In this document: positions 56,149 through 64,000 of the stretch, one piece after another
Layout: each line of letters opens with the position of its first letter
How positions within the stretch are numbered: the stretch's first letter is position 1
Assembly: GCF_022180385.2 (NCBI RefSeq)
Contig: NZ_BQME02000001.1
Coordinates: 372,001 to 436,000 of the forward strand
From: Paenibacillus sp. L3-i20
Lineage (GTDB): Bacteria; Bacillota; Bacilli; Paenibacillales; Paenibacillaceae
Direction: 5' to 3'
Length of the DNA stretch: 64,000 bases
The notes under the pieces: generated by a model
The model's input: only the letters and a program-made list of their open reading frames with translations
The model's database searches: none
Told to the model about the DNA's origin: nothing
Position numbers and translations under genes: made by a program

Positions 56149-56176
56149 TTGATTTTGCCAAAATTCAGCGTATAAT
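56149..56176 (+). promoter_or_regulatory. Sigma-A promoter of the DeoR–HAD–MFS operon
   Basis: TTGATT at 56149–56154 and a perfect TATAAT at 56171–56176 with a 16-base spacer. Confidence 0.6.
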
Positions 56177-56184
56177 CATTAATA

Positions 56185-56211
56185 TAACTTACAATTACTT
56201 AAAATAACTTA
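56185..56211 (+). promoter_or_regulatory. Three 10-bp-spaced direct repeats, probable DeoR operator
   Basis: TAACTTA (56185), TTACTTA (56195) and TAACTTA (56205) recur with an exact 10-base period, just downstream of the TATAAT box. Tandem repeats one helical turn apart next to a DeoR-family gene fit an autoregulatory operator. Confidence 0.6.
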
Positions 56212-56241
56212 AGTTTACGTACTGAAAAAGGAGAGTTTGCA

Positions 56242-57015
56242 ATGTTTCAAGAAGAACGACTAGTCTCTATTTTGAAGTATTTGCAGGAAAAGAAACGGAT
56301 TGAAGTTGATGAAATTTGCAGCTTGCTCAACATCTCAAGGGACACAGCAAGGCGGGATATTATCAAACTTGAACAACAAGGAACTATTTTGCGAACGCGC
56401 GGCGGAGCAATTCTGCCACCAATATCAAAAGACATTCTAAACTATGAACAGAGAATGAAACAAGACCTAACTTCAAAACAAAGGATAGGCGAGTTAGCAG
56501 CAACGCTAATTCACGATGGCGATTATCTGTATATGGATGCCTCAACAACTGTTCGACATACAGTTGAGTATATGACAAGTAAGATGAATGCAGTCGTTAC
56601 CAATTCAATTAATACGGCAGATGTGCTTACCCAGAAAGAAGGTATTCGCATTCACCTCTTAGGTGGTTTATTCAACAATGAACACCGCTTCGTATATGGT
56701 CAAAGAGCGATTGATATGTTAGGCGACTACCAATTTGAGAAAGCTTTTCTTGGTGCATGCGGCATTACAGCTGAAGGACTTACAACTTACTTTGAAGAAG
56801 AAAGCTTTCTTATCCGTAAAATTATTCAGCAATCCGAGCAAATCATTGTTCTCGCTGATTCCACTAAGTTTGGTAAAAAACTGTTCCACCGTACTGCCGA
56901 TCTTAAAGATATTGATATCATCGTTACAAACCAAGAACCTGATGAACAATTGCGAGAGCAGCTAGAGGCTGTAGAGGTCGACATAATGGTTGTAGGAGAG
57001 CATGTCGTTTCTTAA
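56242..57015 (+). CDS. DeoR-family transcriptional regulator
   Basis: 257 residues. HTH at 5–58 (RLVSILKYLQEKKRIEVDEI, recognition helix ISRDTARRDIIKLEQQG and the RTRGGA wing). The DeoRC sensor domain (about 75–240) has YMDASTTV, VTNSINTADVL, FLGACGI and ADSTKFG, which bind phosphorylated sugars in this family. First gene of an operon with a phosphatase and a transporter. It probably represses the operon until a sugar phosphate accumulates. ATG at 56242 with AAAGGAGA upstream. Confidence 0.9.
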   Translation: MFQEERLVSILKYLQEKKRIEVDEICSLLNISRDTARRDIIKLEQQGTILRTRGGAILPPISKDILNYEQRMKQDLTSKQRIGELAATLIHDGDYLYMDASTTVRHTVEYMTSKMNAVVTNSINTADVLTQKEGIRIHLLGGLFNNEHRFVYGQRAIDMLGDYQFEKAFLGACGITAEGLTTYFEEESFLIRKIIQQSEQIIVLADSTKFGKKLFHRTADLKDIDIIVTNQEPDEQLREQLEAVEVDIMVVGEHVVS

Positions 57016-57061
57016 AGTAATCGTGCGCCTTAATTACCTCATATGAAGCGGAGGAACTCAC

Positions 57062-57700
57062 ATGTATACAAGTATCATTTTTGACGTTGATGGAACTATT
57101 ATCAATACAGAAAAAGCTGTTATCGGTTCACTACAAAAAACACTCAAGCAGCTGTTAAATCAGGATTTCACCAGTGAAGAACTTTCCTTTGTACTTGGCA
57201 TACCCGGATCAACCTCTCTACCGATGTTGGGCATTAAAAATATAGATGAAGCAAACACGATTTGGAACGATTATATGAAACAATTTTATGCTGAAATATA
57301 TATTTACCCTCACTTCGATCTCATGTTAAAAACATTACATGACGCCAATATAACGACGGGAATTGTTACTTCTAAGACAAAAGAGCAGCTAGAAGAGGAT
57401 TTTGTACCATTTGGACTCATGAAATATTTGCCGTTTGTAGTTACCGCAGACGATACGCTTAAGCATAAGCCGAACCCTGAACCGCTTCAAAAGTTTATTG
57501 AAATATCAGGTGTAAACAAATCCAAAGCCATCTATATTGGAGATACGATATACGATATGCAATGTGCTGCTGATGCTGGTATCGACTTCGGTCTTGCGTT
57601 ATGGGGCGCTCCTTCTCCTGATTCTGTCCATGCTCAGTATAAATTAAATGATCCAATGGACATTCTAAAGCTCATTTCAGCAACAAATAGCGTTTCATAA
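57062..57700 (+). CDS. HAD-family phosphatase (Gph/PgmB-like)
   Basis: 212 residues. HAD subfamily IA with C1 cap. Motif I FDVDGTIINTE (Asp9, Asp11), motif II VTSKT, motif III Lys in KHKPNPEP and motif IV YIGDTIYDM. It could be a sugar-phosphate or phosphoglycolate-type phosphatase. The operon context suggests it acts on the compound carried by the MFS protein or sensed by the DeoR regulator. AGCGGAGGA upstream of ATG 57062. Confidence 0.87.
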   Translation: MYTSIIFDVDGTIINTEKAVIGSLQKTLKQLLNQDFTSEELSFVLGIPGSTSLPMLGIKNIDEANTIWNDYMKQFYAEIYIYPHFDLMLKTLHDANITTGIVTSKTKEQLEEDFVPFGLMKYLPFVVTADDTLKHKPNPEPLQKFIEISGVNKSKAIYIGDTIYDMQCAADAGIDFGLALWGAPSPDSVHAQYKLNDPMDILKLISATNSVS

Positions 57701-57764
57701 GTGAAGAAAAACTTATAATTGGTAGTAATAATGTTGAAATCACGTAATAAAGAGGGTATCTGCC

Positions 57765-58985
57765 ATGACATCAAGCATTAGAAAAATATTTACTATGAAC
57801 ATCATCAGCTCTATCATCTACATCTATGTCGGTATTTTTATTAATTTGTACATTTGGGAAGCTGGGCAAAATATATCCGATGTTGCTTGGTACAATATCG
57901 TTTTGTTCACTGGCTGGAGCATCTCGTATGGTTGTGGAACATTTCTTGTTCATAAACTAGGTATGAGAAAATTGATAACCATTTCTGCTTTAAGCGTTGG
58001 ATTAGCATTCGCATTATTAGCTTGGATGCCTCCCTTCGAGAGAATTTGGTGGCTCGCTTCAATTGCACTTCCTGTTGGATTAAGCTGGGGCTTATATTCA
58101 GCAACACAAAATATTAGCTTAACTATTTTAGGCAAGGACAAAGACTTTTCTGTTTATTTTGCCTACAGCACTTTGGCTGGTCAAATATTATCCATGATTG
58201 TTCCTATCATCTATGCACAAGTCATATTGAAATTTGGCTACTCGGCTTCATTCATTGCAATGATTGTATTTGTCCTTATTATGATGGTATATGCTAAGTT
58301 TTTGCCTCATTTACCTAAAGAAAATAGCGCCTTGCCTAGTAAAGAAACTAGAAAAAGCAAGTCATTAAGTCCTTTCGGCATTTTTAAACAAGTTGGCAAG
58401 CAGATGTTGCAGCCTCAGTATCGGTGGCTTACGTTCAGTATTTTTGCGGCAGGTATTTTTCTACAATTTCAAAACTTATTTACGTTGCTGTTTACTTTTA
58501 CCGTGACGCAAGACAAAACCCTTATTTCTTTGTTGAATGCTTTATATACACTTGCCGGCGTTGTCGCTCTGCTCATCTATAAACGCATTAAACTAACAAA
58601 TATGAAGTGGCTTTGGATTGGTGCTGGTCTGTTGGCGTTTGGCTTCATTATCGTTACTATACCAATGCCTACTCCATCGGCTAAATCTATTTTGCTCATT
58701 TCTTCCAACATCATTTCTGCGATTGGTATGCTCTTATTCGCTTCGACCTGGAATGCGATAACGTTTAATTCCATCCAATTTTTAAATGATCAAGAAAGAA
58801 CGATGTTTCTGGTGTGGCGGGAATGGCTCCTTTGTATTTCGCGAATTGTACTATTAACAATAGTACTTTCACTTAATGATCTTAGCGGTTGGTTATTCAA
58901 CTTAATTATTGCCTTTACTGTCATCAGTCTTCTTGCTATTCCGTTCACTATGAATATAGCCACTCGAAGAATAGATGCAAAATAA
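57765..58985 (+). CDS. MFS transporter
   Basis: 406 residues, twelve membrane helices with a central loop (about 185–210) that is basic and polar. The first helix holds FTMNIISSIIYIYVGIFINL. Late helices are rich in Gly and Ala. The family-specific RXXXG loop is not obvious. Substrate unknown; grouped with the DeoR regulator and HAD phosphatase, so a sugar or sugar alcohol is a fair guess. ATG at 57765 with AGAGGG upstream. Confidence 0.85.
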   Translation: MTSSIRKIFTMNIISSIIYIYVGIFINLYIWEAGQNISDVAWYNIVLFTGWSISYGCGTFLVHKLGMRKLITISALSVGLAFALLAWMPPFERIWWLASIALPVGLSWGLYSATQNISLTILGKDKDFSVYFAYSTLAGQILSMIVPIIYAQVILKFGYSASFIAMIVFVLIMMVYAKFLPHLPKENSALPSKETRKSKSLSPFGIFKQVGKQMLQPQYRWLTFSIFAAGIFLQFQNLFTLLFTFTVTQDKTLISLLNALYTLAGVVALLIYKRIKLTNMKWLWIGAGLLAFGFIIVTIPMPTPSAKSILLISSNIISAIGMLLFASTWNAITFNSIQFLNDQERTMFLVWREWLLCISRIVLLTIVLSLNDLSGWLFNLIIAFTVISLLAIPFTMNIATRRIDAK

Positions 58986-59079
58986 CGAGCTTGAAAATCT
59001 CAAGTGAAAAAGTTGGATAAAATCCAATCATATGCAAATCATACCTTTATGACCGTCATGCTGCTGAAAGGGTGAGACG

Positions 59080-60126
59080 ATGAAGGTATTGATTCCGATG
59101 ACAGCTGCGCTCGTTACCCTATCGCTGCTAATTAATCCGACAAATTCAAACGCTAATGCTTCAATGGGTGGAGCACAAATACTAAATGATAATACGGCCA
59201 GTGCGAACAGCCAAAACCCATTTGATAGTCAACGTGAACTGTATGACAAATTAAGCAGCGTAACAAATGTAGAATGGTACTGGGTTGCCGCTGTTGATCA
59301 GTATGAAAGAACAATGTCAAGAGCTCGCCCCAAGGCTCGACCTTTATTAGGAGAGACAGTAGGCGTGTTCATTGACAAAGAGCTCTGGGCAGGTATTTTG
59401 AATCCAGATGATGAGGATAACTCACCCCTCTCGATTAGATGGTTTAATGGTATCGGCCGAGACGGGGACGGCAATGGGATTGCTGAGCGGAATAGTGACT
59501 TCGACTTGCTCTATTCACTCATCCGTCATACCTCACTTAAAGGTACAACGGATGAACATTTTCCCATCGGGCTTTGGGATTATTATCAAAATAGTCGCTC
59601 TGTTCAACGTATTGAACAATTTGCAGCAATTTATAAGCACTACGGTCAGCTTAATCTGTTCGAACATGCCTTCCCACTCCCAATCGGAAATAATTACTCC
59701 TATAAAGACACTTGGGGGGATAAACGCGGTTGGGGCGGCAGACGAACCCATGAAGGTACAGATATTTTTGCTGGATATGGCACTCCCGTCAGAAGCACAT
59801 GTTATGGCATTATTGAAATTAAAGGTTGGAACAAATTTGGGGGCTGGCGAATTGGTATTCGCGACCTGAACAATCATTACCACTATTACGCCCATCTACA
59901 AGGATTCGACAAAACGATTAAAGTCGGCGATATTGTTGAGCCTGGACAAGTCGTAGGATGGGTTGGCAGCTCTGGTTATGGCAAGCCGGGTACTTCTGGG
60001 AAATTCCCACCGCATTTGCACTATGGGATTTATAGTGATCGTGGTCTTCTGGAGTGGGCGTTTGATCCGTATCCGATGCTTCGGCGCTGGGAGCAGGGGG
60101 ATTATAGAAAGCTTCGTTCAAAATAG
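59080..60126 (+). CDS. lytH: LytH-type M23 peptidase (sporulation)
   Basis: 348 residues. Signal peptide at 1–27. The C-terminal M23 domain (about 215–345) has HEGTDIFAGYGTPV with the first His and Asp, HYHYYAHL and HLHYGIY, all zinc or catalytic residues. GWNKFGGWRIGIRDLNNHYH is near-identical in style to B. subtilis LytH (YunA). LytH is a sigma-K-controlled L-Ala–D-Glu endopeptidase that trims cortex peptide. Gene order lipA–lytH–yunB supports the call, though three genes intervene after lipA. ATG at 59080 with AAGGGTGA upstream. Confidence 0.87.
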   Translation: MKVLIPMTAALVTLSLLINPTNSNANASMGGAQILNDNTASANSQNPFDSQRELYDKLSSVTNVEWYWVAAVDQYERTMSRARPKARPLLGETVGVFIDKELWAGILNPDDEDNSPLSIRWFNGIGRDGDGNGIAERNSDFDLLYSLIRHTSLKGTTDEHFPIGLWDYYQNSRSVQRIEQFAAIYKHYGQLNLFEHAFPLPIGNNYSYKDTWGDKRGWGGRRTHEGTDIFAGYGTPVRSTCYGIIEIKGWNKFGGWRIGIRDLNNHYHYYAHLQGFDKTIKVGDIVEPGQVVGWVGSSGYGKPGTSGKFPPHLHYGIYSDRGLLEWAFDPYPMLRRWEQGDYRKLRSK

Positions 60127-60133
60127 ACCATAC

Positions 60134-60176
60134 AAAAGACGTACAAATGGACTTTCATTTGTACGTCTTTTTATTA
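60134..60176 (+). terminator. Terminator of lytH
   Basis: A 16-bp perfect stem (60134–60149 with 60156–60171), loop of six, then TTATTATTAT. It starts 8 bases after the lytH stop. Confidence 0.88.
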
Positions 60177-60313
60177 TTATTTCTATTGAAACATGATGTC
60201 GTCTACATCGTGACGAACCCAGCTGAAAGTATGCCACCATTGTTAAAGATGTTATAATACCCCTATTAATTAACATGTTAAACGAAGTGCATTTATGGAA
60301 GGATGAACATAAC

Positions 60314-61138
60314 TTGACTGAAAAAGAAGAAGTGTTACATGGTGGGAATGTTAGCACGCTTGTACGGGTAGGCGATACTGTACGGCGAAGTAATAATCAC
60401 AATCCCTATGTGAATGACCTTTTGATGCATCTAGAAAAAAACGATTTTGGTAAAGCCCCACGATTTCTCGGAATAGATCAACAGGGGCGCGAAATACTTA
60501 CTTTTATCCCCGGTGAGGTTCCCGGAAATGACTATCCTAACCTAATCCCTTACATGTGGTCGGATGCCGCTCTTATAGAAATAGCTAAATTACTTCGTCA
60601 ATTTCACGATGCAACAATAGGTTTTACTTCCGAAGCTAAGCCGAATAATGTTTATCCAGATCTAACGATCAATGAAGTCGTTTGTCATAACGACGCCGCA
60701 CCTTACAATATTGTATTTAGAGATATACAGCCTATGGCTTTAATTGACTTCGACATGGCGAGCCCCGGTCCGCGTATTTGGGATATCGTGTATACACTCT
60801 ATACAACCGTTCCGCTCGCCAGTTTCGAGCCAGCGTTAATCGATGCAACGACTGTATCCTATAGTACTGAACTCCATGCTGAAAATAGGTGTCGACGGAT
60901 TAAGTTATTTTTTGAAAATTACGGGATGGAAGCCCCAGATGACCTAAAACATTGGGTTATTAAACGCCTTCAAGCTATGTGTGCAACCCTCTCTCAAGGT
61001 GCTGCCAATGAAGTAGCCGCTTTTGTGAAAATGGTTGAAGATGGTCATTTGTTGCATTATCAAAACGAAATTAAGTTTTTGAATGTACATTTTGACGATT
61101 GGAACATTCATCATTCCGCAGGAGGTTCGCTTTCATGA
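60314..61138 (+). CDS. APH-family phosphotransferase
   Basis: 274 residues from TTG at 60314, with AAGGATG upstream; an ATG at 60275 has no site. Protein-kinase-like fold. The catalytic loop CHNDAAPYNIVF and the metal-binding ALIDFDMASPGPRIWDI match aminoglycoside/choline-type kinases (APH), not a known resistance enzyme. Substrate unknown: an amino alcohol, sugar or antibiotic. The 3' end overlaps yunB by 28 bases tail to tail. Confidence 0.82.
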   Translation: MTEKEEVLHGGNVSTLVRVGDTVRRSNNHNPYVNDLLMHLEKNDFGKAPRFLGIDQQGREILTFIPGEVPGNDYPNLIPYMWSDAALIEIAKLLRQFHDATIGFTSEAKPNNVYPDLTINEVVCHNDAAPYNIVFRDIQPMALIDFDMASPGPRIWDIVYTLYTTVPLASFEPALIDATTVSYSTELHAENRCRRIKLFFENYGMEAPDDLKHWVIKRLQAMCATLSQGAANEVAAFVKMVEDGHLLHYQNEIKFLNVHFDDWNIHHSAGGSLS

Positions 61139-62208
61139 GCACCCTCTGCCCCCGATTCTGAGCTTTTCTCAGTGCTATTTTCTGTCCCCTTCTCAGTACT
61201 CTTACCCGACTCTTCTGAGTTAGACGTGACACCTGAACCTGGTGCAAGCGGGACAGAAATATTAGGTGCTTGCTGTGCCGTATCCCCTACTGCTTTGCCT
61301 GTACTGTCATAATAATACATAGGCACATCGCCGACGACGAGCAGATACGAAATTGGAATTTCAGTCTCGACAATTTCTGGTTCAGTATCAAATGGAATGA
61401 TAATTGATACCTCTGCAACAACCTTTATATAAACTTCCACAAGCACCATATTAATCGCTGCATTCCTCTCGCGAGTGCTCAGTTCCACTTTAACTGCTCC
61501 GACCGGCTCAAATTTAACGGGAACTCTTGGACCGAACGAAGAAATGATCGCACTGTTAAGTGCATGACCAATCGGAATATGCTCAGGAATATCTTTAATT
61601 TCACTTAACGTAGATTGCACGGTTTCGATTGTCTGTGAGGTGATGCTCATATGCTCTGCGTAGTTGAGCATAAATCCAGATATCTTCCCATTTCCGTTCA
61701 TTTTCCAATCTATAAGTTTTTCCGATTCTGACTTGCGGGCTACTTGCTCTGTAATTGCTTTATTGATGGCTTGTGTTGCAACTTGCTTCACCCTAACTTT
61801 AGCAATATTCATAAGCGGAGGTCTCAAATTCTTTTCAATAAAAACAAAGGAAGGAATAGATAATACCATCATAAATAAGAGGAACATTAGTAATACATTG
61901 CGTTTCTTCATTCGCGGGCGGACACGCGGCTCCCTTGTTCTTGCTCCCCATGTGGAACCTGTACTTTTCTTTACGCGTTGACCTCCAAAAGAGAAACTTG
62001 GCCCTTTGCTTCCCCAGCCTGCAGCAGGTTTACTAGCGGATGGTTTCATTCCCCACTTTGCTCCGCTCGATCGACTTGGGGCAGACTTTGATCGGCCGCT
62101 CCCCCAACTTACCGTCTTCACTCGTCTTAAAGACTTACCCCGGAATAAATTGAATTGAAAGCCGCCTGACGGCTTGAACCGCCAGCCCTTCTTCCCCCAC
62201 TTGGCCAT
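61111..62208 (-). CDS. yunB: Sporulation protein YunB with long Trp-Gly N-terminus
   Basis: 365 residues. The core (about 100–310) has one membrane helix (about 104–124), MNIAKVRVKQVATQAINKAI and IPIGHALNSAIISSFGPRVP, which fit YunB. B. subtilis YunB is about 254 residues and is made in sporulation under sigma-E. Residues 1–100 are extra: basic, Ser/Gly/Lys-rich, with Trp-Gly recurring (KWGKKGW, VSWGSGR, KWGMKP, GWGSKG, TWGART). The C-terminal Ser/Glu-rich tail (about 315–365) is low complexity. It sits next to lytH as in Bacillus. Confidence 0.85.
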   Translation of the reverse strand: MAKWGKKGWRFKPSGGFQFNLFRGKSLRRVKTVSWGSGRSKSAPSRSSGAKWGMKPSASKPAAGWGSKGPSFSFGGQRVKKSTGSTWGARTREPRVRPRMKKRNVLLMFLLFMMVLSIPSFVFIEKNLRPPLMNIAKVRVKQVATQAINKAITEQVARKSESEKLIDWKMNGNGKISGFMLNYAEHMSITSQTIETVQSTLSEIKDIPEHIPIGHALNSAIISSFGPRVPVKFEPVGAVKVELSTRERNAAINMVLVEVYIKVVAEVSIIIPFDTEPEIVETEIPISYLLVVGDVPMYYYDSTGKAVGDTAQQAPNISVPLAPGSGVTSNSEESGKSTEKGTENSTEKSSESGAEGAHESEPPAE

Positions 62209-62423
62209 ATCGGCTCGCCTCCCGTTTCGCCCTGTCCATCAACTACTTTCCATACTTTATGCGGTGAGAGGTCGAAAAAGAAGGCAAGCTGGGCTAACGA
62301 ATGTACGACGCTCGTCCAATTTACAACGAGTGCAGGACATTCCGAATAGCTTAGTTGTCCATCGGTAAAGGATGCGTTAGACTATAACAGGAGCAAACAA
62401 GCAGTGATTAAAGGAGTGTACCT

Positions 62424-62639
62424 ATGTCTCTTCATTTTAAATTAATGACCGATTCCGATTTCCAAGACGTTCTCGATAAAGGAATCCGTATTCGCGTATT
62501 CAAAGATAACCATATCGTAGATGCCAGTTCCCTCATCGTTCGCTTCGACGATGGCCTAGTCGTCACACAATCGGATGTCAGTGATCTTATGTATCACGAT
62601 CGTACTGAATGTGAATTTTATGAGCTGAGAAAACGTTAA
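62424..62639 (+). CDS. Conserved small protein of unknown function
   Basis: 71 residues from ATG at 62424 with AAAGGAGTG upstream. Mixed alpha/beta, with KGIRIRVFKDNHIVDASSLI, RFDDGLVVTQSDVSDL and YELRKR; no signal peptide or membrane segment. Looks like a single small domain. No family is recognised. Own terminator downstream. Confidence 0.7.
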   Translation: MSLHFKLMTDSDFQDVLDKGIRIRVFKDNHIVDASSLIVRFDDGLVVTQSDVSDLMYHDRTECEFYELRKR

Positions 62640-62655
62640 ACAAAAACAAACATAC

Positions 62656-62700
62656 AAAAGCCGGTCACACGTTGTTGTTTGCGACGAGTGACCGGCTTCC
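62656..62700. terminator. Bidirectional terminator between the small gene and the ABC permease
   Basis: AAGCCGGTCAC (62658–62668) pairs with GTGACCGGCTT (62688–62698). It serves the plus-strand small gene and the minus-strand permease, whose stop is 20 bases away. Confidence 0.8.
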
Positions 62701-62717
62701 CTGTTTAATTCAAGACA

Positions 62718-64000
62718 TTACATCAACTTCCTCCGCATATGCGTTAAATAACGCCAGCGTATTAGCAAGAAGTATATGATTTGCATCGCTAGAAACGAAA
62801 CGTAGATGAGTAGTGCATCCTCGAGCATCGGCATTTGCACAAGGTTCCCCATGTTCATAAAGGCTATTGCACTATGAAGCATTCCTACAGAAAAGGGTAG
62901 GAAAAACATAAGTATTAGCTGTCTAGTTACTAGTTTACTTAGTTCCTTACCGCTTAGTCCTATCTTGCCGATCATTTCATATTGTTTCTCATCTCGATCC
63001 AAATCAGCATACAATCGGAAATATATAAAGCTTGCAGCAAAGGTAAAGAACACTACAGCTACTAGAACGCTAATAATTAACAAGATACCGTTTAGCTGCT
63101 TACTGTCATACCAGTCGAGTACTAATGCGGACAATGCAAGAGACTTTATGACCCCGTCTGCGGATGAATCCTTTATTGTCGTTTCTTTGAGATCTTCTTC
63201 AATCGATAATTGAAGTTCCCTCGCGACTTGAATTGTATCTTCCCATTGCGGCATTACATAATAAGTTGTAGATTCTAATGCATCGTACTTAGATATGTGG
63301 TCATACATTTCATCTGACACAATAATCGTGTCATAGGGACTAGGGATGACCATATCCTCCATTCTTTCCTCTAGCTTCAAATCCGATGTACGTTCTCCTC
63401 CTGACGCACGTACCGCAGCAGCATAATTTTCATCGATCATACCACCTCTTGCAATCGTGCCGGATGAGACAAGCATTCCATCAGAATGTAACGTTTTGGG
63501 CTCATAGCCGAGCATCTCTATTAGAGCATTAAACTCCATTAGCTTCATAACCGGGTATGTTGCTGCATATTTCGTTTGTACGGAAACTTTTTTAAATGTA
63601 TACCCTTCATCAGATAATGCCCCGTCTATCCTGCTAAGATGCTCCCCTTTCCACTCACTGTCTTCTTTAGACTTGTAAATAAACGCATACGGATTATCTC
63701 GTTCCGTCCGATCAGGATCACCAATGACCAGACAGACGCCAACTCCGGAGAATGCTACTGCCATAACCGTTGCCACCATAAAAAACATAATCGCATTATC
63801 CTTCATCCGATAAGCGAGATCGGTGAACGTAAGCAGGTTGATTTTGCGAAAAAATAACTCTTCACGACGCTTAAGTCCACGAATAACATATACGCTTAGT
63901 TGTGTGAACAAAAAATAAGTGCCTACTATTACACAACCAACCGCAAGCGAAATTAGCCACATGTAAAATGCTGAATTGTTAACAAAATGGAACACCATGC
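62718..64000 (-). CDS. ABC transporter permease of BceB/FtsX type, N-terminus cut by window edge
   Basis: About 427 residues are visible and the frame is open at the edge. A membrane helix near 15–35 and FtsX-like helices near 70–90 precede a large extracellular domain (about 95–285), then three C-terminal helices (about 290–420) with ARELQLSIEEDL before them. BceB-type permeases have about 640 residues, ten helices and a large loop between helices 7 and 8, so some 200 residues are missing. They pair with a BceA ATPase and often a BceRS two-component system for bacitracin or nisin resistance; those genes would be to the right. Confidence 0.82.
   Translation of the reverse strand, partial: MVFHFVNNSAFYMWLISLAVGCVIVGTYFLFTQLSVYVIRGLKRREELFFRKINLLTFTDLAYRMKDNAIMFFMVATVMAVAFSGVGVCLVIGDPDRTERDNPYAFIYKSKEDSEWKGEHLSRIDGALSDEGYTFKKVSVQTKYAATYPVMKLMEFNALIEMLGYEPKTLHSDGMLVSSGTIARGGMIDENYAAAVRASGGERTSDLKLEERMEDMVIPSPYDTIIVSDEMYDHISKYDALESTTYYVMPQWEDTIQVARELQLSIEEDLKETTIKDSSADGVIKSLALSALVLDWYDSKQLNGILLIISVLVAVVFFTFAASFIYFRLYADLDRDEKQYEMIGKIGLSGKELSKLVTRQLILMFFLPFSVGMLHSAIAFMNMGNLVQMPMLEDALLIYVSFLAMQIIYFLLIRWRYLTHMRRKLM

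Larger units (their letters stand above)
55932..56241. other. Divergent intergenic region lipA/deoR-type gene
   Basis: 310 bases. Besides the plus-strand promoter and the three direct repeats listed separately, it must hold the minus-strand lipA promoter. No RNA gene or terminator is seen. Confidence 0.5.

Noticed and set aside
60275-61138. Aminoglycoside resistance gene
   Set aside because: Only the general APH kinase motifs match; nothing points to a known resistance enzyme.
1-64000. CRISPR arrays, tRNA/rRNA genes, prophage or insertion sequences
   Set aside because: No regular direct-repeat/spacer pattern, no tRNA cloverleaf-like stretch, and no transposase, integrase or phage structural gene was recognised.

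Overview
The window looks like chromosomal DNA of a spore-forming, low-to-mid-GC Firmicute, most likely Paenibacillaceae (Paenibacillus or a close relative). Evidence: sporulation genes ylbJ, yunB and lytH, a YycC-family protein, ccpN–PPSR, the Bacillus-like order lipA–lytH–yunB, strong AGGAGG-type ribosome binding sites, and frequent TTG/GTG starts. No rRNA, tRNA, CRISPR array or intact insertion sequence was seen.

Layout. (1) 1–9.2 kb, minus strand: an RHS polymorphic-toxin locus. It encodes a secreted four-PA14 protein, a secreted three-repeat binding-like protein, a 1685-aa RHS/YD-repeat protein with an unrecognised C-terminal domain, and a small zinc-ribbon protein where an immunity gene is expected. 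(2) 9.4–12.6 kb: a decayed oxalate decarboxylase, a CtpB-like protease and a Cof-type HAD phosphatase. (3) 12.8–23.3 kb: nutrient import. A Fur-boxed Fe3+ ABC operon, a two-component system, fur (with a PerR-type box) and a sulfate ABC operon. (4) 23.7–26.3 kb: an accessory patch with a broken papain-like protease, two secreted proteins sharing a VIQLGGG motif, and a MarR regulator with two identical palindromes and two tiny membrane-protein genes. (5) 26.3–35.8 kb: housekeeping genes (yvyE, pgi, a DUF420 gene, ppnP, tkt, purU, nfo, yneK, a lipoprotein, a TIGR01777 epimerase). (6) 35.8–46.2 kb, minus strand: a complete monoderm tad (Flp pilus) operon ending in an FHA-domain gene. (7) 46.3–54.9 kb: ndk, PPSR/ccpN, pepF, yycC, a DUF2225 gene, a truncated globin, ylbJ, nadK, yutD. 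(8) 55–62.7 kb: lipA, a DeoR–HAD–MFS operon, lytH, an APH-like kinase and yunB. (9) The right edge cuts a BceB/FtsX-type ABC permease.

How they work together. The RHS set probably acts at the cell surface in contact-dependent antagonism, with the last small gene protecting the producer. Iron and sulfate importers are under recognisable Fur-family control. The tad genes encode ATPase (TadA), platform (TadB/C), localisation protein (TadZ), pilin (Flp1), pseudopilins (TadE-like), prepilin peptidase (TadV) and a phosphopeptide-binding FHA protein. CcpN with PPSR links carbon status to gluconeogenesis and pyruvate-phosphate dikinase.

Most novel-looking items: YD-repeat stubs on the two RHS partner proteins; the unassigned RHS tip plus candidate immunity protein; the VIQLGGG protein pair beside a dead C39-like protease; the repeated MarR operator with hidden small genes; and a tadZ that seems to start at CTG. 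All functional statements are by recognition of sequence family; no search was run.
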